Shown piece by piece: positions 26,508 through 34,823 of a stretch of DNA of 64,000 bases. The stretch comes from Hungatella effluvii. GTDB taxonomy: Bacteria; Bacillota; Clostridia; Lachnospirales; Lachnospiraceae. The position numbers and the translations under genes are program-made. Within the stretch, counting starts at the first letter, position 1. The number at the start of each line of letters is the position of its first letter. The DNA is taken from assembly GCF_003201875.1 (NCBI RefSeq), contig NZ_QJKD01000021.1:35120-99119 (forward strand), given 5' to 3'. The notes under the pieces were generated by a model that saw nothing but the letters and a program-made list of their open reading frames with translations, was not told the origin of the DNA and searched no databases.

Positions 26508-28910
26508 ATGAAGCACGATTTTAAAAAGATAGAACCCAAATGGCAGAAAAAATGGGACGAGGCCGGTATCTTTCAGGCTGTGGACAACGACGAGAGACCG
26601 AAATTTTACGGTCTGGTCGAATTCCCGTACCCGAGCGGAGCCGGTATGCACGTCGGCCACATCAAGGCGTATTCAAGCCTGGAAGTCATTTCGAGAAAGC
26701 GCCGGATGGAGGGATATAACGTCTTATTCCCAATTGGATTTGACGCCTTTGGACTCCCGACAGAGAACTACGCGATCAAGACAGGCGTGCACCCGAGAAA
26801 GATTACAGATGACAACATTGCCAGATTTTCCAATCAGCTGAAAAAAGTGGGATTCTCCTTCGACTGGTCGAGAGTTGTCGACACGACGGATGAAGATTAT
26901 TATAAATGGACCCAGTGGATTTTCTTAAAGATGTTTGAAAAGGGCCTCGTGTTCCGCGACACGGCTCTTGTCAACTACTGTCCTTCCTGTAAGGTCGTTT
27001 TATCCAACGAGGACAGCCAGGGCGGAAAGTGCGATATCTGCCACAGCGACATCGTTCAGAAGTCCAAATCGGTGTGGTTCTTAAGAATCACGGAATACGC
27101 GGACAAGCTCTTAAATGGCCTGGATACCGTGGATTACCTGCCGAATATCAAGCAGCAGCAGGTGAATTGGATCGGCAAGTCGGAAGGCGCATTCGTGGAT
27201 TTCAGCCTTGCAGACAAGGACGAGTCCTTCCGCATCTATACGACACGTCCGGACACGCTGTTTGGCGTCACCTTCATGGTCATTGCGCCGGAGCATCCGA
27301 TGATCGACAAGTACGCGGATGAGATCGCCAATATGGATGCGATTAAGGCATACAGAGAAGAGTGTGCGAAGAAGACGGAGTTCGAGCGTACCCAGCTGGT
27401 AAAAGAGAAGACGGGAGTCTGTATCGACGGACTAAACGCGGTTCATCCGCTGACCGGCAAGAAGATTCCGATCTATATTGCGGACTATGTTATGATGGGA
27501 TACGGCACCGGCGCGATTATGGCTGTACCGGCCCATGACGACCGTGACTATGAATTTGCCAGGAAGTTCGGCATCGACATCGTGCCGGTAATCGAGGGCG
27601 GCGATATTACCGAGGCCGCGTACGCCGGCGACGGCAAGATGATCAATTCCGATTTCTTAAACGGGCTGACGAATAAAAAAGACTCCATCGCCCGTATGGT
27701 GAAGGAGCTGGAGAAGCTGGGTGTCGGTGAAGCTGGTGTTCAGTATAAGATGAAGGACTGGGCGTTTAACCGTCAGAGATACTGGGGAGAGCCGATTCCG
27801 ATCGTTCACTGCCCTGACTGCGGCGTCGTTCCGGTTCCTTATGAGGAGCTGCCGCTCCGCCTTCCGAAGGTGGATAATTTCGAGCCGGGCCAGGAGGGAG
27901 AGTCGCCGCTTGCCGGAATCGAATCCTTCGTAAACTGCACCTGCCCGAAGTGTAAGGGAGCCGCGAAGCGCGAGACGGATACCATGCCTCAGTGGGCCGG
28001 ATCTTCCTGGTACTTCTTAAGATATATCGACCCTCATAATCAGGAGGCCCTGGCCGATCCAGAGAAGTTAAAATACTGGATGCCTGTTGACTGGTATAAC
28101 GGAGGCATGGAGCACGTAACACGCCATATGATCTATTCCCGTTTCTGGCACCATTTCCTGTACGATATGGGAATGGTGAACACGGAAGAGCCCTATGCGA
28201 AGCGTACCGCTCAGGGTCTGATACTCGGACCGGACGGGGACAAGATGAGCAAATCCAAGGGGAACGTCGTGGATCCGCTGGACGTTGTGGAAGAGTTCGG
28301 TGCGGATGTTCTGCGTACGTATGTCCTGTTCATGGGCGATTACGGCGCGGCCACACCGTGGAGCGACAGCTCCGTAAAGGGCTGTAAGCGTTTCCTGGAG
28401 CGTGTTGCCGGACTGTGTGAGATTGCCAGCGGAGAGGGCGCGACACCGGAACTGGAGACCGCGTTCCATAAGACGATCAAGAAGGTGTCAAACGACCTGG
28501 AGGAAATGAAGTTCAACACAGCGATAGCTGCACTCATGGGCCTGCTGAACGACATTTATGCGAAGGGGCAGATCACGAAGGACGAGCTTATCATCTATAT
28601 CAAGCTGTTATGCCCGATCGCTCCGCATGTGTGCGAGGAGATCTGGGAAAGTCTGGGCGGAACGGGATTCCTCTCCATGGCGAAATGGCCGGTATACGAC
28701 GAGGCAAAGACCATGGATTCAACCGTGGAAGTTGGCGTGCAGGTTAACGGAAAGCTCAGAAGCGTGGTGGCTCTGCCTGCAAACTGTGATAAGGAAGAGG
28801 CATTTGCCATTGCGGTGAAGGATGAAAAGATCGTGCCGCTGTTGGAAGGAAAGACGATAGTAAAAGAGATTTACGTTCCTAATAAGATCGTGAATCTGGT
28901 TATAAAATAA
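26508..28910 (+). CDS. leuS: leucine--tRNA ligase
   Basis: This class I aminoacyl-tRNA synthetase has 800 residues, the normal bacterial length. The HIGH-like motif is GMHVGHIKAYS near residue 47, the editing (CP1) domain carries TTRPDTLFGVTF near 245, a zinc-type CPDCG/CTCPKC region lies near 430-480, and the KMSKS motif is KMSKSKGN near 580. The start at 26508 is preceded by ATGGAGG with 7-nt spacing. It has its own promoter in the short gap after the sulfatase operon and its own terminator. Confidence 0.97.
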   Translation: MKHDFKKIEPKWQKKWDEAGIFQAVDNDERPKFYGLVEFPYPSGAGMHVGHIKAYSSLEVISRKRRMEGYNVLFPIGFDAFGLPTENYAIKTGVHPRKITDDNIARFSNQLKKVGFSFDWSRVVDTTDEDYYKWTQWIFLKMFEKGLVFRDTALVNYCPSCKVVLSNEDSQGGKCDICHSDIVQKSKSVWFLRITEYADKLLNGLDTVDYLPNIKQQQVNWIGKSEGAFVDFSLADKDESFRIYTTRPDTLFGVTFMVIAPEHPMIDKYADEIANMDAIKAYREECAKKTEFERTQLVKEKTGVCIDGLNAVHPLTGKKIPIYIADYVMMGYGTGAIMAVPAHDDRDYEFARKFGIDIVPVIEGGDITEAAYAGDGKMINSDFLNGLTNKKDSIARMVKELEKLGVGEAGVQYKMKDWAFNRQRYWGEPIPIVHCPDCGVVPVPYEELPLRLPKVDNFEPGQEGESPLAGIESFVNCTCPKCKGAAKRETDTMPQWAGSSWYFLRYIDPHNQEALADPEKLKYWMPVDWYNGGMEHVTRHMIYSRFWHHFLYDMGMVNTEEPYAKRTAQGLILGPDGDKMSKSKGNVVDPLDVVEEFGADVLRTYVLFMGDYGAATPWSDSSVKGCKRFLERVAGLCEIASGEGATPELETAFHKTIKKVSNDLEEMKFNTAIAALMGLLNDIYAKGQITKDELIIYIKLLCPIAPHVCEEIWESLGGTGFLSMAKWPVYDEAKTMDSTVEVGVQVNGKLRSVVALPANCDKEEAFAIAVKDEKIVPLLEGKTIVKEIYVPNKIVNLVIK

Positions 28911-28934
28911 ATAAAAAGTAATATCCATTCACGG

Positions 28935-28974
28935 AAAACGGGTAAAGAATGTCACTCTCTTTACCCGTTTTTCT
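28935..28974 (+). terminator. terminator of leuS
   Basis: AAAACGGGTAAAGA pairs with TCTTTACCCGTTTT and ends in TTTTTCTG. Confidence 0.88.
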
Positions 28975-29050
28975 GTGCCTCGCGTATAAAAGTCAAAATA
29001 TAGAAACAAAAGTAAGAATTTAAAAAGTGATTTTCAGTCCGTATGCTCGT

Positions 29051-29080
29051 TTGACCTGAAATGCAAAAGAAAAGTAAAAT
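29051..29080 (+). promoter_or_regulatory. promoter of the ABC importer operon
   Basis: TTGACC at 29051-29056 and TAAAAT at 29075-29080, 18 bp apart, predict a start near 29087. A second -10-like TATAAT at 29111-29116 has no good -35 element. Confidence 0.5.
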
Positions 29081-29086
29081 AATAGA

Positions 29087-29254
29087 AAAATCAGCCCCCG
29101 GCAGCCGGGATATAATGGGCTCATAAGAGGAAAACACGGATAACTTATGAGTTGGTTGCGGCAAGTCGAGTGTTCATGTGTTTTCCAATTGACAGTAAGG
29201 ACCTATTATAACGAGCCAAAGTAAGAAGCTCGTGAAATACCAGGAGGAATCGAT
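29087..29254 (+). promoter_or_regulatory. structured 5' leader of the ABC importer operon (candidate riboswitch)
   Basis: CTCATAAG at 29120-29127 pairs with CTTATGAG at 29144-29151. The loop of that helix contains GGAAAACAC (29129-29137), which pairs perfectly with GTGTTTTCC (29178-29186), so an H-type pseudoknot of 8 and 9 bp is possible. A further hairpin ACGAGC/GCTCGT (29211-29216 with 29228-29233) sits 7 nt before the AGGAGG at 29242 and could control ribosome access. It matches no riboswitch class I know, including the guanidine, TPP, purine and SAM classes. Confidence 0.5.
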
Positions 29255-30331
29255 ATGAGACAATGGAAAAAAGTATTACGTTCAACTATGGCCCTCAGCC
29301 TTGCACTTGCACTGACAGCCTGTGGAAGCGCGGGCAGCAGCCAGAGCAGCACTGCTGGAGGAAAGGATGCAAAGGCGGAGGCGTCAGGGGATCTGCCGGT
29401 GCTTCGTGTGGCGATGATGCCGTTTATCACAAGCCTTCCGACAGAGTACATCAGGAAGAATAAGCTGGACGAGAAGGCCGGATTTAAAATGGATACCATC
29501 ATGTTTGCAACAGGTGCTCCCATGAATGAGGCGCTGGCCGCCGACTTGTGGGATGTGGGCTCCATGGGCGCCGCGGCCGTCACTGGTGTGGCAAACTATG
29601 ACATGATGATTATCGGGGAAGTCTTAGAGTCGACAGACGGCCTGGGAGTCTTCGTAAAACCGGATTCACCGGCAGCGCAGGAAAAAGGCTACAATCCATC
29701 GTATCCCAATGTCCTCGGAAGCCCGGAGACGGTGAAGGGAATGACGATTCTTCTTCCGATCGGCACGGCTCAGCATTTTACCACATTAAAATGGCTGGAA
29801 AAACTGGGACTGGGTATCACCGATGTGAATATTGTAAATATGGATACGGCACAGGCCTACCAGGCACTTTTAGCAAACCAGTGTGACGCGGTAGCCTTAA
29901 ACGTACCGACGTTCTTTGAAGCTGTGGATGACGGCATGGTACAGGTAGGAAATCTCGCCGATTTAGGAACCCGCTACGTGGACATGGTTGTAGCCAATCG
30001 AAAAGCAGTGGAAGGAAAAACGGAGCTGGTTCAGAAATATATGGACTGTGTTGTGGAAGCCTGCAAGGCGTTAAATGAAGATCCCGACATGGCGGCTGAT
30101 TTGATGGTGGATTTCTTAAAGGATGCGGGAGCAGAGGCCAGCAGGGAGAGCTGTGTCAGCGACTTGGGACGTGTGCAGTTTATCACCGCGGCTGACTGGA
30201 AAGACCGTACTTTAGGCAATTTCGCAAGGGAACTGGGAGAATTCTACATAGGCTTAGGACAGCTGGAACCGGAGCTGATGGACAAGTTTGACAGCAACAT
30301 CGATCCGGAGTTTGTCAAAGGGGTAAATTAG
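29255..30331 (+). CDS. SsuA/TauA/ThiY-type ABC substrate-binding lipoprotein
   Basis: This is the extracellular binding protein of an ABC importer, 358 residues. A signal peptide with lipobox LALTACGS places the lipid-anchored Cys near residue 23, followed by a Ser/Ala-rich linker. The mature domain has the NMT1/SsuA-like pattern VLRVAMMPFITSLPTEYIRKN with later LADLWDVGSMGAAAV, typical of nitrate, sulfonate, taurine or pyrimidine binders. The ligand cannot be fixed from sequence; a sulfonate or sulfate ester would fit the upstream sulfatase operon, which is inference only. It is the first gene of a five-gene operon. Confidence 0.92.
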   Translation: MRQWKKVLRSTMALSLALALTACGSAGSSQSSTAGGKDAKAEASGDLPVLRVAMMPFITSLPTEYIRKNKLDEKAGFKMDTIMFATGAPMNEALAADLWDVGSMGAAAVTGVANYDMMIIGEVLESTDGLGVFVKPDSPAAQEKGYNPSYPNVLGSPETVKGMTILLPIGTAQHFTTLKWLEKLGLGITDVNIVNMDTAQAYQALLANQCDAVALNVPTFFEAVDDGMVQVGNLADLGTRYVDMVVANRKAVEGKTELVQKYMDCVVEACKALNEDPDMAADLMVDFLKDAGAEASRESCVSDLGRVQFITAADWKDRTLGNFARELGEFYIGLGQLEPELMDKFDSNIDPEFVKGVN

Positions 30332-30350
30332 AGAAAGTGAGGGAACGCAG

Positions 30351-31136
30351 ATGAAAGAAATTGCTGCAAAGTATAAGTACCGGATTCTGTCGGTGTGCTC
30401 GGTTATCACCGTCCTGTTTATCTGGGAAATGGCAACCGATATTCTGCATCTGATTTCTCCCATGATGCTTCCAAGCCCGGCAAAGGTACTGGACACGTTT
30501 ATCTACAAGCTGACAGGAGGGGTCAATCCGGATGGAGCGACCCTTCTCCAGCATATCGCGGCCAGTATGAAGATTGCTCTTGGAGGATACGTGGTGGGAG
30601 TGGTGATCGGAGTGCCGCTGGGAATTGCCATGGCCTGGAGCCGTAAATTCGAGATGTTTGCCAAACCGCTGTTCGATGTAATCCGGCCGATTCCGGCGCT
30701 TGCGTGGATTCCGCTGATGATTCTCTGGCTGGGAATCGGTTACTGGTCAAAGGTAGGAATTATCTTTTTTGCGGCGTTTATCAGTGCAACCATTAACTCC
30801 TACGCCGGAATCAAGAGAACGAGCCAGGTTCATTTATGGGTAGCCAGGACGTTTGGTGCATCCAACCGGCAGATGCTGTTTAAGGTTGCAATACCGACGG
30901 CTCTTCCCATGATTTTTACGGGCTTAAGGCTGGCACTCGGTTCTTCCTGGGTAGCTCTGGTGGCAGCTGAGCTCTTAGCAGCGACGAGAGGGTTAGGCTA
31001 CATGATTCAGGTGGCCAGGATGCTGGGACGCCCCGATGTCATCATCGTGGGAATGATCACCATCGGTGTGATCGGTTATCTGCTTTCCTTTATCCTGGAA
31101 AAGCTGCAGAATAAATTCGTCAAGGGAGGAAAATAG
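30351..31136 (+). CDS. ABC importer permease 1
   Basis: This inner-membrane permease of the SsuC/TauC type has 261 residues and about six hydrophobic segments. The EAA-type coupling loop reads ARTFGASNRQMLFKVAIPTALPMI near residue 165. The gene follows the binding-protein gene by 19 nt and precedes the second permease gene by 1 nt. Two different permease genes in one operon suggest a heterodimeric membrane channel. Confidence 0.94.
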   Translation: MKEIAAKYKYRILSVCSVITVLFIWEMATDILHLISPMMLPSPAKVLDTFIYKLTGGVNPDGATLLQHIAASMKIALGGYVVGVVIGVPLGIAMAWSRKFEMFAKPLFDVIRPIPALAWIPLMILWLGIGYWSKVGIIFFAAFISATINSYAGIKRTSQVHLWVARTFGASNRQMLFKVAIPTALPMIFTGLRLALGSSWVALVAAELLAATRGLGYMIQVARMLGRPDVIIVGMITIGVIGYLLSFILEKLQNKFVKGGK

Positions 31137-31137
31137 A

Positions 31138-31935
31138 ATGGAAAGCGCATCCAGCCGTTTTTTAAAGAAAAATATGGCCGCCGTCATGACGGTCGTGGCA
31201 TTTGCCTCCCTGCTTATCGTATGGGAAGCCGTGGCCCGGTTTACCAATGCGAAGATGTTTCTCCCTCCTGCGTCGGAAATTCTATGGAAATTTTTCGAGA
31301 GCTTTACGGTACCGATCGGAAAGCATACCATGCTGGTGCATATCGGCGTAAGTCTCTACCGCGTGGGTGTTGCATTCTTCTTTGCGACAATTGCCGGCAT
31401 TGCGTTAGGCGTGTCCATGGGTTATTCGAAAACTGTGGAAGCCATCATTAAACCAATCTTTGAGTTTATCCGCCCCATTCCGCCTCTGGCATGGATTCCC
31501 ATGTCCATCCTGTGGTTCGGACTGGGCGATCAGAGTAAGTTTTTCATCATTTTCCTGGGCTGCTTCTGCTTCATTACGGTCAATACGTATGACGGAACGA
31601 AAAATGTGGACTCTGTCCTTTTAGGAGCTGCCAGAATGCTGGGAGCCTCGGAACGCCAGGTGTTCTTCCGGGTGGTTCTTCCCTCGTCTATACCTTACAT
31701 TTTCGCAGGGCTTCAGATCGCTATCACGGCAGGCTGGTCGGCCGTCGTCGGTGCGGAAATGGTGCGTTCGGATGAGGGCGTTGGCTGGCTTATCGTCATG
31801 GGAATGACAAACGGAAACACCGTTCAGATCATGGTAGGAATGCTGGCCATCGGCCTTGTTGGATACGTTCTGGCAACAGCCATGGCAAAACTGGAAGGGA
31901 GGTTGTGCATATGGAATCAGCAGCAGGGACTGTAA
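31138..31935 (+). CDS. ABC importer permease 2
   Basis: This second SsuC/TauC-type permease has 265 residues. The coupling loop reads ARMLGASERQVFFRVVLPSSIPYI near residue 165. It is similar in layout to permease 1 but not a recent duplicate. Its 3' end overlaps the first ATPase gene by 25 nt, indicating coupled translation. Confidence 0.94.
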   Translation: MESASSRFLKKNMAAVMTVVAFASLLIVWEAVARFTNAKMFLPPASEILWKFFESFTVPIGKHTMLVHIGVSLYRVGVAFFFATIAGIALGVSMGYSKTVEAIIKPIFEFIRPIPPLAWIPMSILWFGLGDQSKFFIIFLGCFCFITVNTYDGTKNVDSVLLGAARMLGASERQVFFRVVLPSSIPYIFAGLQIAITAGWSAVVGAEMVRSDEGVGWLIVMGMTNGNTVQIMVGMLAIGLVGYVLATAMAKLEGRLCIWNQQQGL

Positions 31936-32690
31936 ATGAGGTGCTTCGGTGCGGCCACGTTTCCAGGGAGTTTGACAGCTACGATGGCTCCGGAAAGAAC
32001 CACGTGCTGAAGGATGTTGACTTTTCTGTCCGTGAAAATGAATTCCTGGTGCTTTTCGGACCGGGACAGTGCGGGAAGACTACGCTGCTCAATATCCTGG
32101 CAGGCCTCGACACCCCTACCTCCGGTGAGGTCATCGATCACGGCAAAAAAGTGGGAAAACCGGCGCCGGAACGCGGCGTTGTGTACCAGAAGACGGCGCT
32201 CTTTCCGTGGCTTACCGTCATGGGAAATGTAGAGTTTGGACCCAGGGTGCGTGGCTTAAGCAAGGATGAGCGGAAGAAGACGGCAGATCATTATATCGAC
32301 CTGGTTGGATTAAAGGGATTTGAAAAGAGCTATCCCTCCCAGCTGTCCGGTGGCATGCGTCAGCGTGTCGGAATCGCCAGGGCCTACAGCAACAATCCCG
32401 ACCTGATGCTCATGGATGAGCCCTTCGGCCATCTCGACGCTCAGACCCGTTATATGATGGAAGAAGAGCTGCAGAGGATCTGGCAGAAGGAAAAACGCAC
32501 GGTTATCTTTGTCACAAATAACATCGAAGAGGCCTTATTTCTGGCAGACCGGATTATTCTGATGACAAACTGTCCATCCACCATTAAGAAGGAATACATC
32601 ATCGATATGCCGCATCCGAGAAGCTACGTGGACCCTGAATTTCTCCGCCTCCGCCAGGAGATTACGGAAAATATGGATAAATCGCTGTAA
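31911..32690 (+). CDS. ABC importer ATPase 1 (H-loop histidine missing)
   Basis: This nucleotide-binding subunit has Walker A GPGQCGKTT, an intact signature LSGGMRQR and Walker B LMLMDEPFG. The switch (H-loop) position reads VTNNIEEA instead of VTHDIEEA, so the catalytic histidine is replaced by Asn. Paired with ATPase 2, which keeps the histidine but has a degenerate signature, it would form one canonical and one degenerate ATP site. The start at 31911 is used because GGGAGG at 31897-31902 is 8 nt upstream; GTG 31905 is only 2 nt away. Confidence 0.94.
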   Translation: MESAAGTVNEVLRCGHVSREFDSYDGSGKNHVLKDVDFSVRENEFLVLFGPGQCGKTTLLNILAGLDTPTSGEVIDHGKKVGKPAPERGVVYQKTALFPWLTVMGNVEFGPRVRGLSKDERKKTADHYIDLVGLKGFEKSYPSQLSGGMRQRVGIARAYSNNPDLMLMDEPFGHLDAQTRYMMEEELQRIWQKEKRTVIFVTNNIEEALFLADRIILMTNCPSTIKKEYIIDMPHPRSYVDPEFLRLRQEITENMDKSL

Positions 32691-32701
32691 AGGAGGCGCT
32701 C

Positions 32702-33451
32702 ATGGAAGAAAAAAGGGAAACAAAAGTAAAGGTAATGAATTTGACGAAGAAGTTCGATGACCTCCTCGTGCTGGATCATATCTCTTTTGATGTGAAGAAA
32801 GGGGAGTTCCTGTGTATTGTCGGTCCTACCGGCTGCGGCAAGACGACCTTTTTAAACAGCCTGACGAAGCTTTACCAGCCTACAAGCGGAGAGATCCTGA
32901 TTAACAATGAGCCTGTGGATTTGAATAAACACAGCGTCGCATACATTTTTCAGGAGTATTCCACCATGCCATGGCTGACGGTGGAGGAGAATGTGCGGTT
33001 TGGCCTGGAGATTAAGCACACAGATCAGGAAACCACGGACCGAAAGGTAAATGAATATTTAGAGGTGGTAGGCCTTACAAAATACCGGAAGTACTATCCG
33101 GATCAGCTCTCTGCCAGTATGCTGCAGAGGGTGGTAATCGCCAGGGCGTTTGCCACGGAGCCGGAGCTGCTGCTGATGGATGAGCCGTACGGGCAGCTGG
33201 ATATCGAACTGAGATTCAAGCTGGAGGACGAGCTCTTAAATCTCTGGAAGAGGAACGGAACTACGGTTATCTTTATTACCCATAATATTGAAGAGGCGGT
33301 TTATTTAGGGGAGCGGATTCTGGTGCTTACCAATAAGCCTACCAGTATTAAGAAAGAGATTCGAAATGATCTCCCAAGGCCGCGGGATATTGCGGCGAAG
33401 GATTTTGTGGATTTGAGAAATGAAGTGACGGACCTGATTAAGTGGTGGTAA
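32702..33451 (+). CDS. ABC importer ATPase 2 (degenerate signature)
   Basis: This nucleotide-binding subunit has 249 residues. Walker A is GPTGCGKTT, Walker B LLLMDEPYG, and the H-loop ITHNIEEA is intact, but the signature reads LSASMLQR in place of LSGGxxQR. It complements ATPase 1, whose signature is intact and H-loop lost, as in asymmetric heterodimeric ABC systems. It is the last gene of the operon, 11 nt after ATPase 1. Confidence 0.94.
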   Translation: MEEKRETKVKVMNLTKKFDDLLVLDHISFDVKKGEFLCIVGPTGCGKTTFLNSLTKLYQPTSGEILINNEPVDLNKHSVAYIFQEYSTMPWLTVEENVRFGLEIKHTDQETTDRKVNEYLEVVGLTKYRKYYPDQLSASMLQRVVIARAFATEPELLLMDEPYGQLDIELRFKLEDELLNLWKRNGTTVIFITHNIEEAVYLGERILVLTNKPTSIKKEIRNDLPRPRDIAAKDFVDLRNEVTDLIKWW

Positions 33452-33488
33452 ATGCTTCTGCTTAAAGAAAAGCTGAGAGAAATAGGAT

Positions 33489-33527
33489 GCCCGGAGGGGG
33501 CACAATGGCAACTGCCCCTCACCGGGC
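33489..33527. terminator. GC-rich hairpin between convergent units
   Basis: GCCCGG (33489-33494) with CCGGGC (33522-33527) and GAGGGG.GCA with TGC.CCCTC form an extended stem. Neither side has a clear T-tract. It lies between the ABC operon and the small minus-strand frame-shifted gene. Confidence 0.5.
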
Positions 33528-33539
33528 CTCCTGCTGCTC

Positions 33540-33702
33540 TCAAAGATATTTGCGGGCAACACACCAAAACCACAGGCTTCCATCCGGGTTAAATGTGTAG
33601 GCAGCATAAGGGCAGTCTAATTCATCTCTTTCGGTTTCTGATACCCGGAAATACTTTTTTATAGAATTCAGGACTCTCGAGCTGCTGCATTAAATTGCTC
33701 AT
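33540..33702 (-). pseudogene. frameshifted small gene of about 53 residues
   Basis: A good site (GAAGGAGGAA) precedes ATG 33702. The frame reads MSNLMQQLESPEFYKK and then breaks. Removing one base from the six-A run (33655-33660, T on the plus strand) restores YFRVSETERDELDCPYAAYT and an open frame to a TGA at 33540. The joined product looks like an ordinary soluble protein. This may be a disabled gene, a sequencing error in a homopolymer, or frameshifting. No family was recognised. Confidence 0.6.
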
Positions 33703-33862
33703 AAGTGTTTCCTCCTTCTACAGATTTGTTTTTTAAAGCATTATTTTAGTGTGCCTTTTTGCACTAATGCGAATATTCTTGTTTTTTATACTCTAAATCC
33801 TAATGCCGAATCTGCCAAGTTGTTTCATCTATTTGGTTGGATCATGACCTGCAAACTTTCTA

Positions 33863-33893
33863 TTGACATTAAACCTTGTTGAACCCTTATAAT
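33863..33893 (+). promoter_or_regulatory. MerR-type promoter with 19-bp spacer
   Basis: TTGACA at 33863-33868 and TATAAT at 33888-33893 are both consensus but 19 bp apart, the overlong spacing typical of promoters remodelled by MerR regulators. The spacer contains an imperfect dyad around CCTTGTTGAACC. It lies just before the merR-type gene, implying autoregulation. Confidence 0.7.
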
Positions 33894-33918
33894 GTAAGAG
33901 AAAAGGAGGCGAAAGACA

Positions 33919-34749
33919 ATGACAATTAAGGATATGGAGCGGCAGGTGGGAGTTACGAAGGCGAACATCCGCTTTTACGAAAAAGAAGGGCTTTTGTCAC
34001 CGGCACGCGGTGAGAACAATTACCGGGAATATACAGAGGAAGACAGGGAGGTGCTGGAGAAAATCAAATATCTCCGGATGCTGGGAGTCACGGTTTCCGA
34101 TATCCGGCAGTTTCAGCAGGGGAAACGGTCTCTTTCACAGATCCTTAAGGAGCGGGAGTATCAGCTGAAAGAGGAGGAGGCCGCATTGAACCGGATGAAA
34201 CTGGTCTGCCTGGAATTAAAGAAGAGGGACTGGGATTTTCAGACGCTTGATACGGGACTATTTGATCTGCAGATGAAATTTATAGAGAGGAAAGGGGCGG
34301 AACGGATGAAGAAAGACAGAACAGAACCTGTGATAAAGCTGAGACGGATTGTCTGGTTCTTTGCCATGTGCGGAATCGCGTCGCTGATATTTTTCCCGGT
34401 GAACTCGGTCTTAAGAATACCGGTTTCCGAGACAGTCATGACCGTCTGGACATTGGCCGTTACTGTGCTGGCTCTGGCGGCCTCTGTATTGCAGGCCGCC
34501 GCAGCCGGACATGTGGAGGAGGAGACGGAGAAGAGAAAGCGGGGAGAGAGGCTGGTGAAGCGCGCCGAAAACAGACGCCTGCGGTATGAAAAACAGATTG
34601 TGGGATTGAATCAGATCTGTCTTGCCAGCCTCTTCGTAATCCCATTCAACCGAATGCTGGAAATCCAATGGCCATTGTGGCTGACGGCGATCTGGTTCGT
34701 GCTTGTCTTTGGATCGGCCATAGCGGTAGTGGTGGTAAAAAATATATGA
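33919..34749 (+). CDS. MerR family regulator with C-terminal membrane domain
   Basis: Residues 1-70 form a MerR DNA-binding domain (IKDMERQVGVTKANIRFYEKEGLLSP). A dimerisation coiled coil follows to about residue 130. From about residue 145 there are four hydrophobic segments (IVWFFAMCGIASLIFFPV; TVWTLAVTVLALAASVL; ICLASLFVIPF; AIWFVLVFGSAIAVVVV). The protein should therefore be held at the membrane while contacting its promoter. A consensus promoter with the 19-bp MerR spacing lies directly upstream. The signal sensed is unknown. Confidence 0.88.
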   Translation: MTIKDMERQVGVTKANIRFYEKEGLLSPARGENNYREYTEEDREVLEKIKYLRMLGVTVSDIRQFQQGKRSLSQILKEREYQLKEEEAALNRMKLVCLELKKRDWDFQTLDTGLFDLQMKFIERKGAERMKKDRTEPVIKLRRIVWFFAMCGIASLIFFPVNSVLRIPVSETVMTVWTLAVTVLALAASVLQAAAAGHVEEETEKRKRGERLVKRAENRRLRYEKQIVGLNQICLASLFVIPFNRMLEIQWPLWLTAIWFVLVFGSAIAVVVVKNI

Positions 34750-34823
34750 GCGTTCAGACTTCCCGGAATTTACTGTTTCGTGTATAATTGCAGTAAATAA
34801 GCAAGGGAGAGAGGGAACGAGCT

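Noticed and set aside
29111..29116. TATAAT as the promoter -10 of the ABC importer operon
   Set aside because: There is no -35 element at the right distance, and a start there would cut the 5' half of the leader helix.
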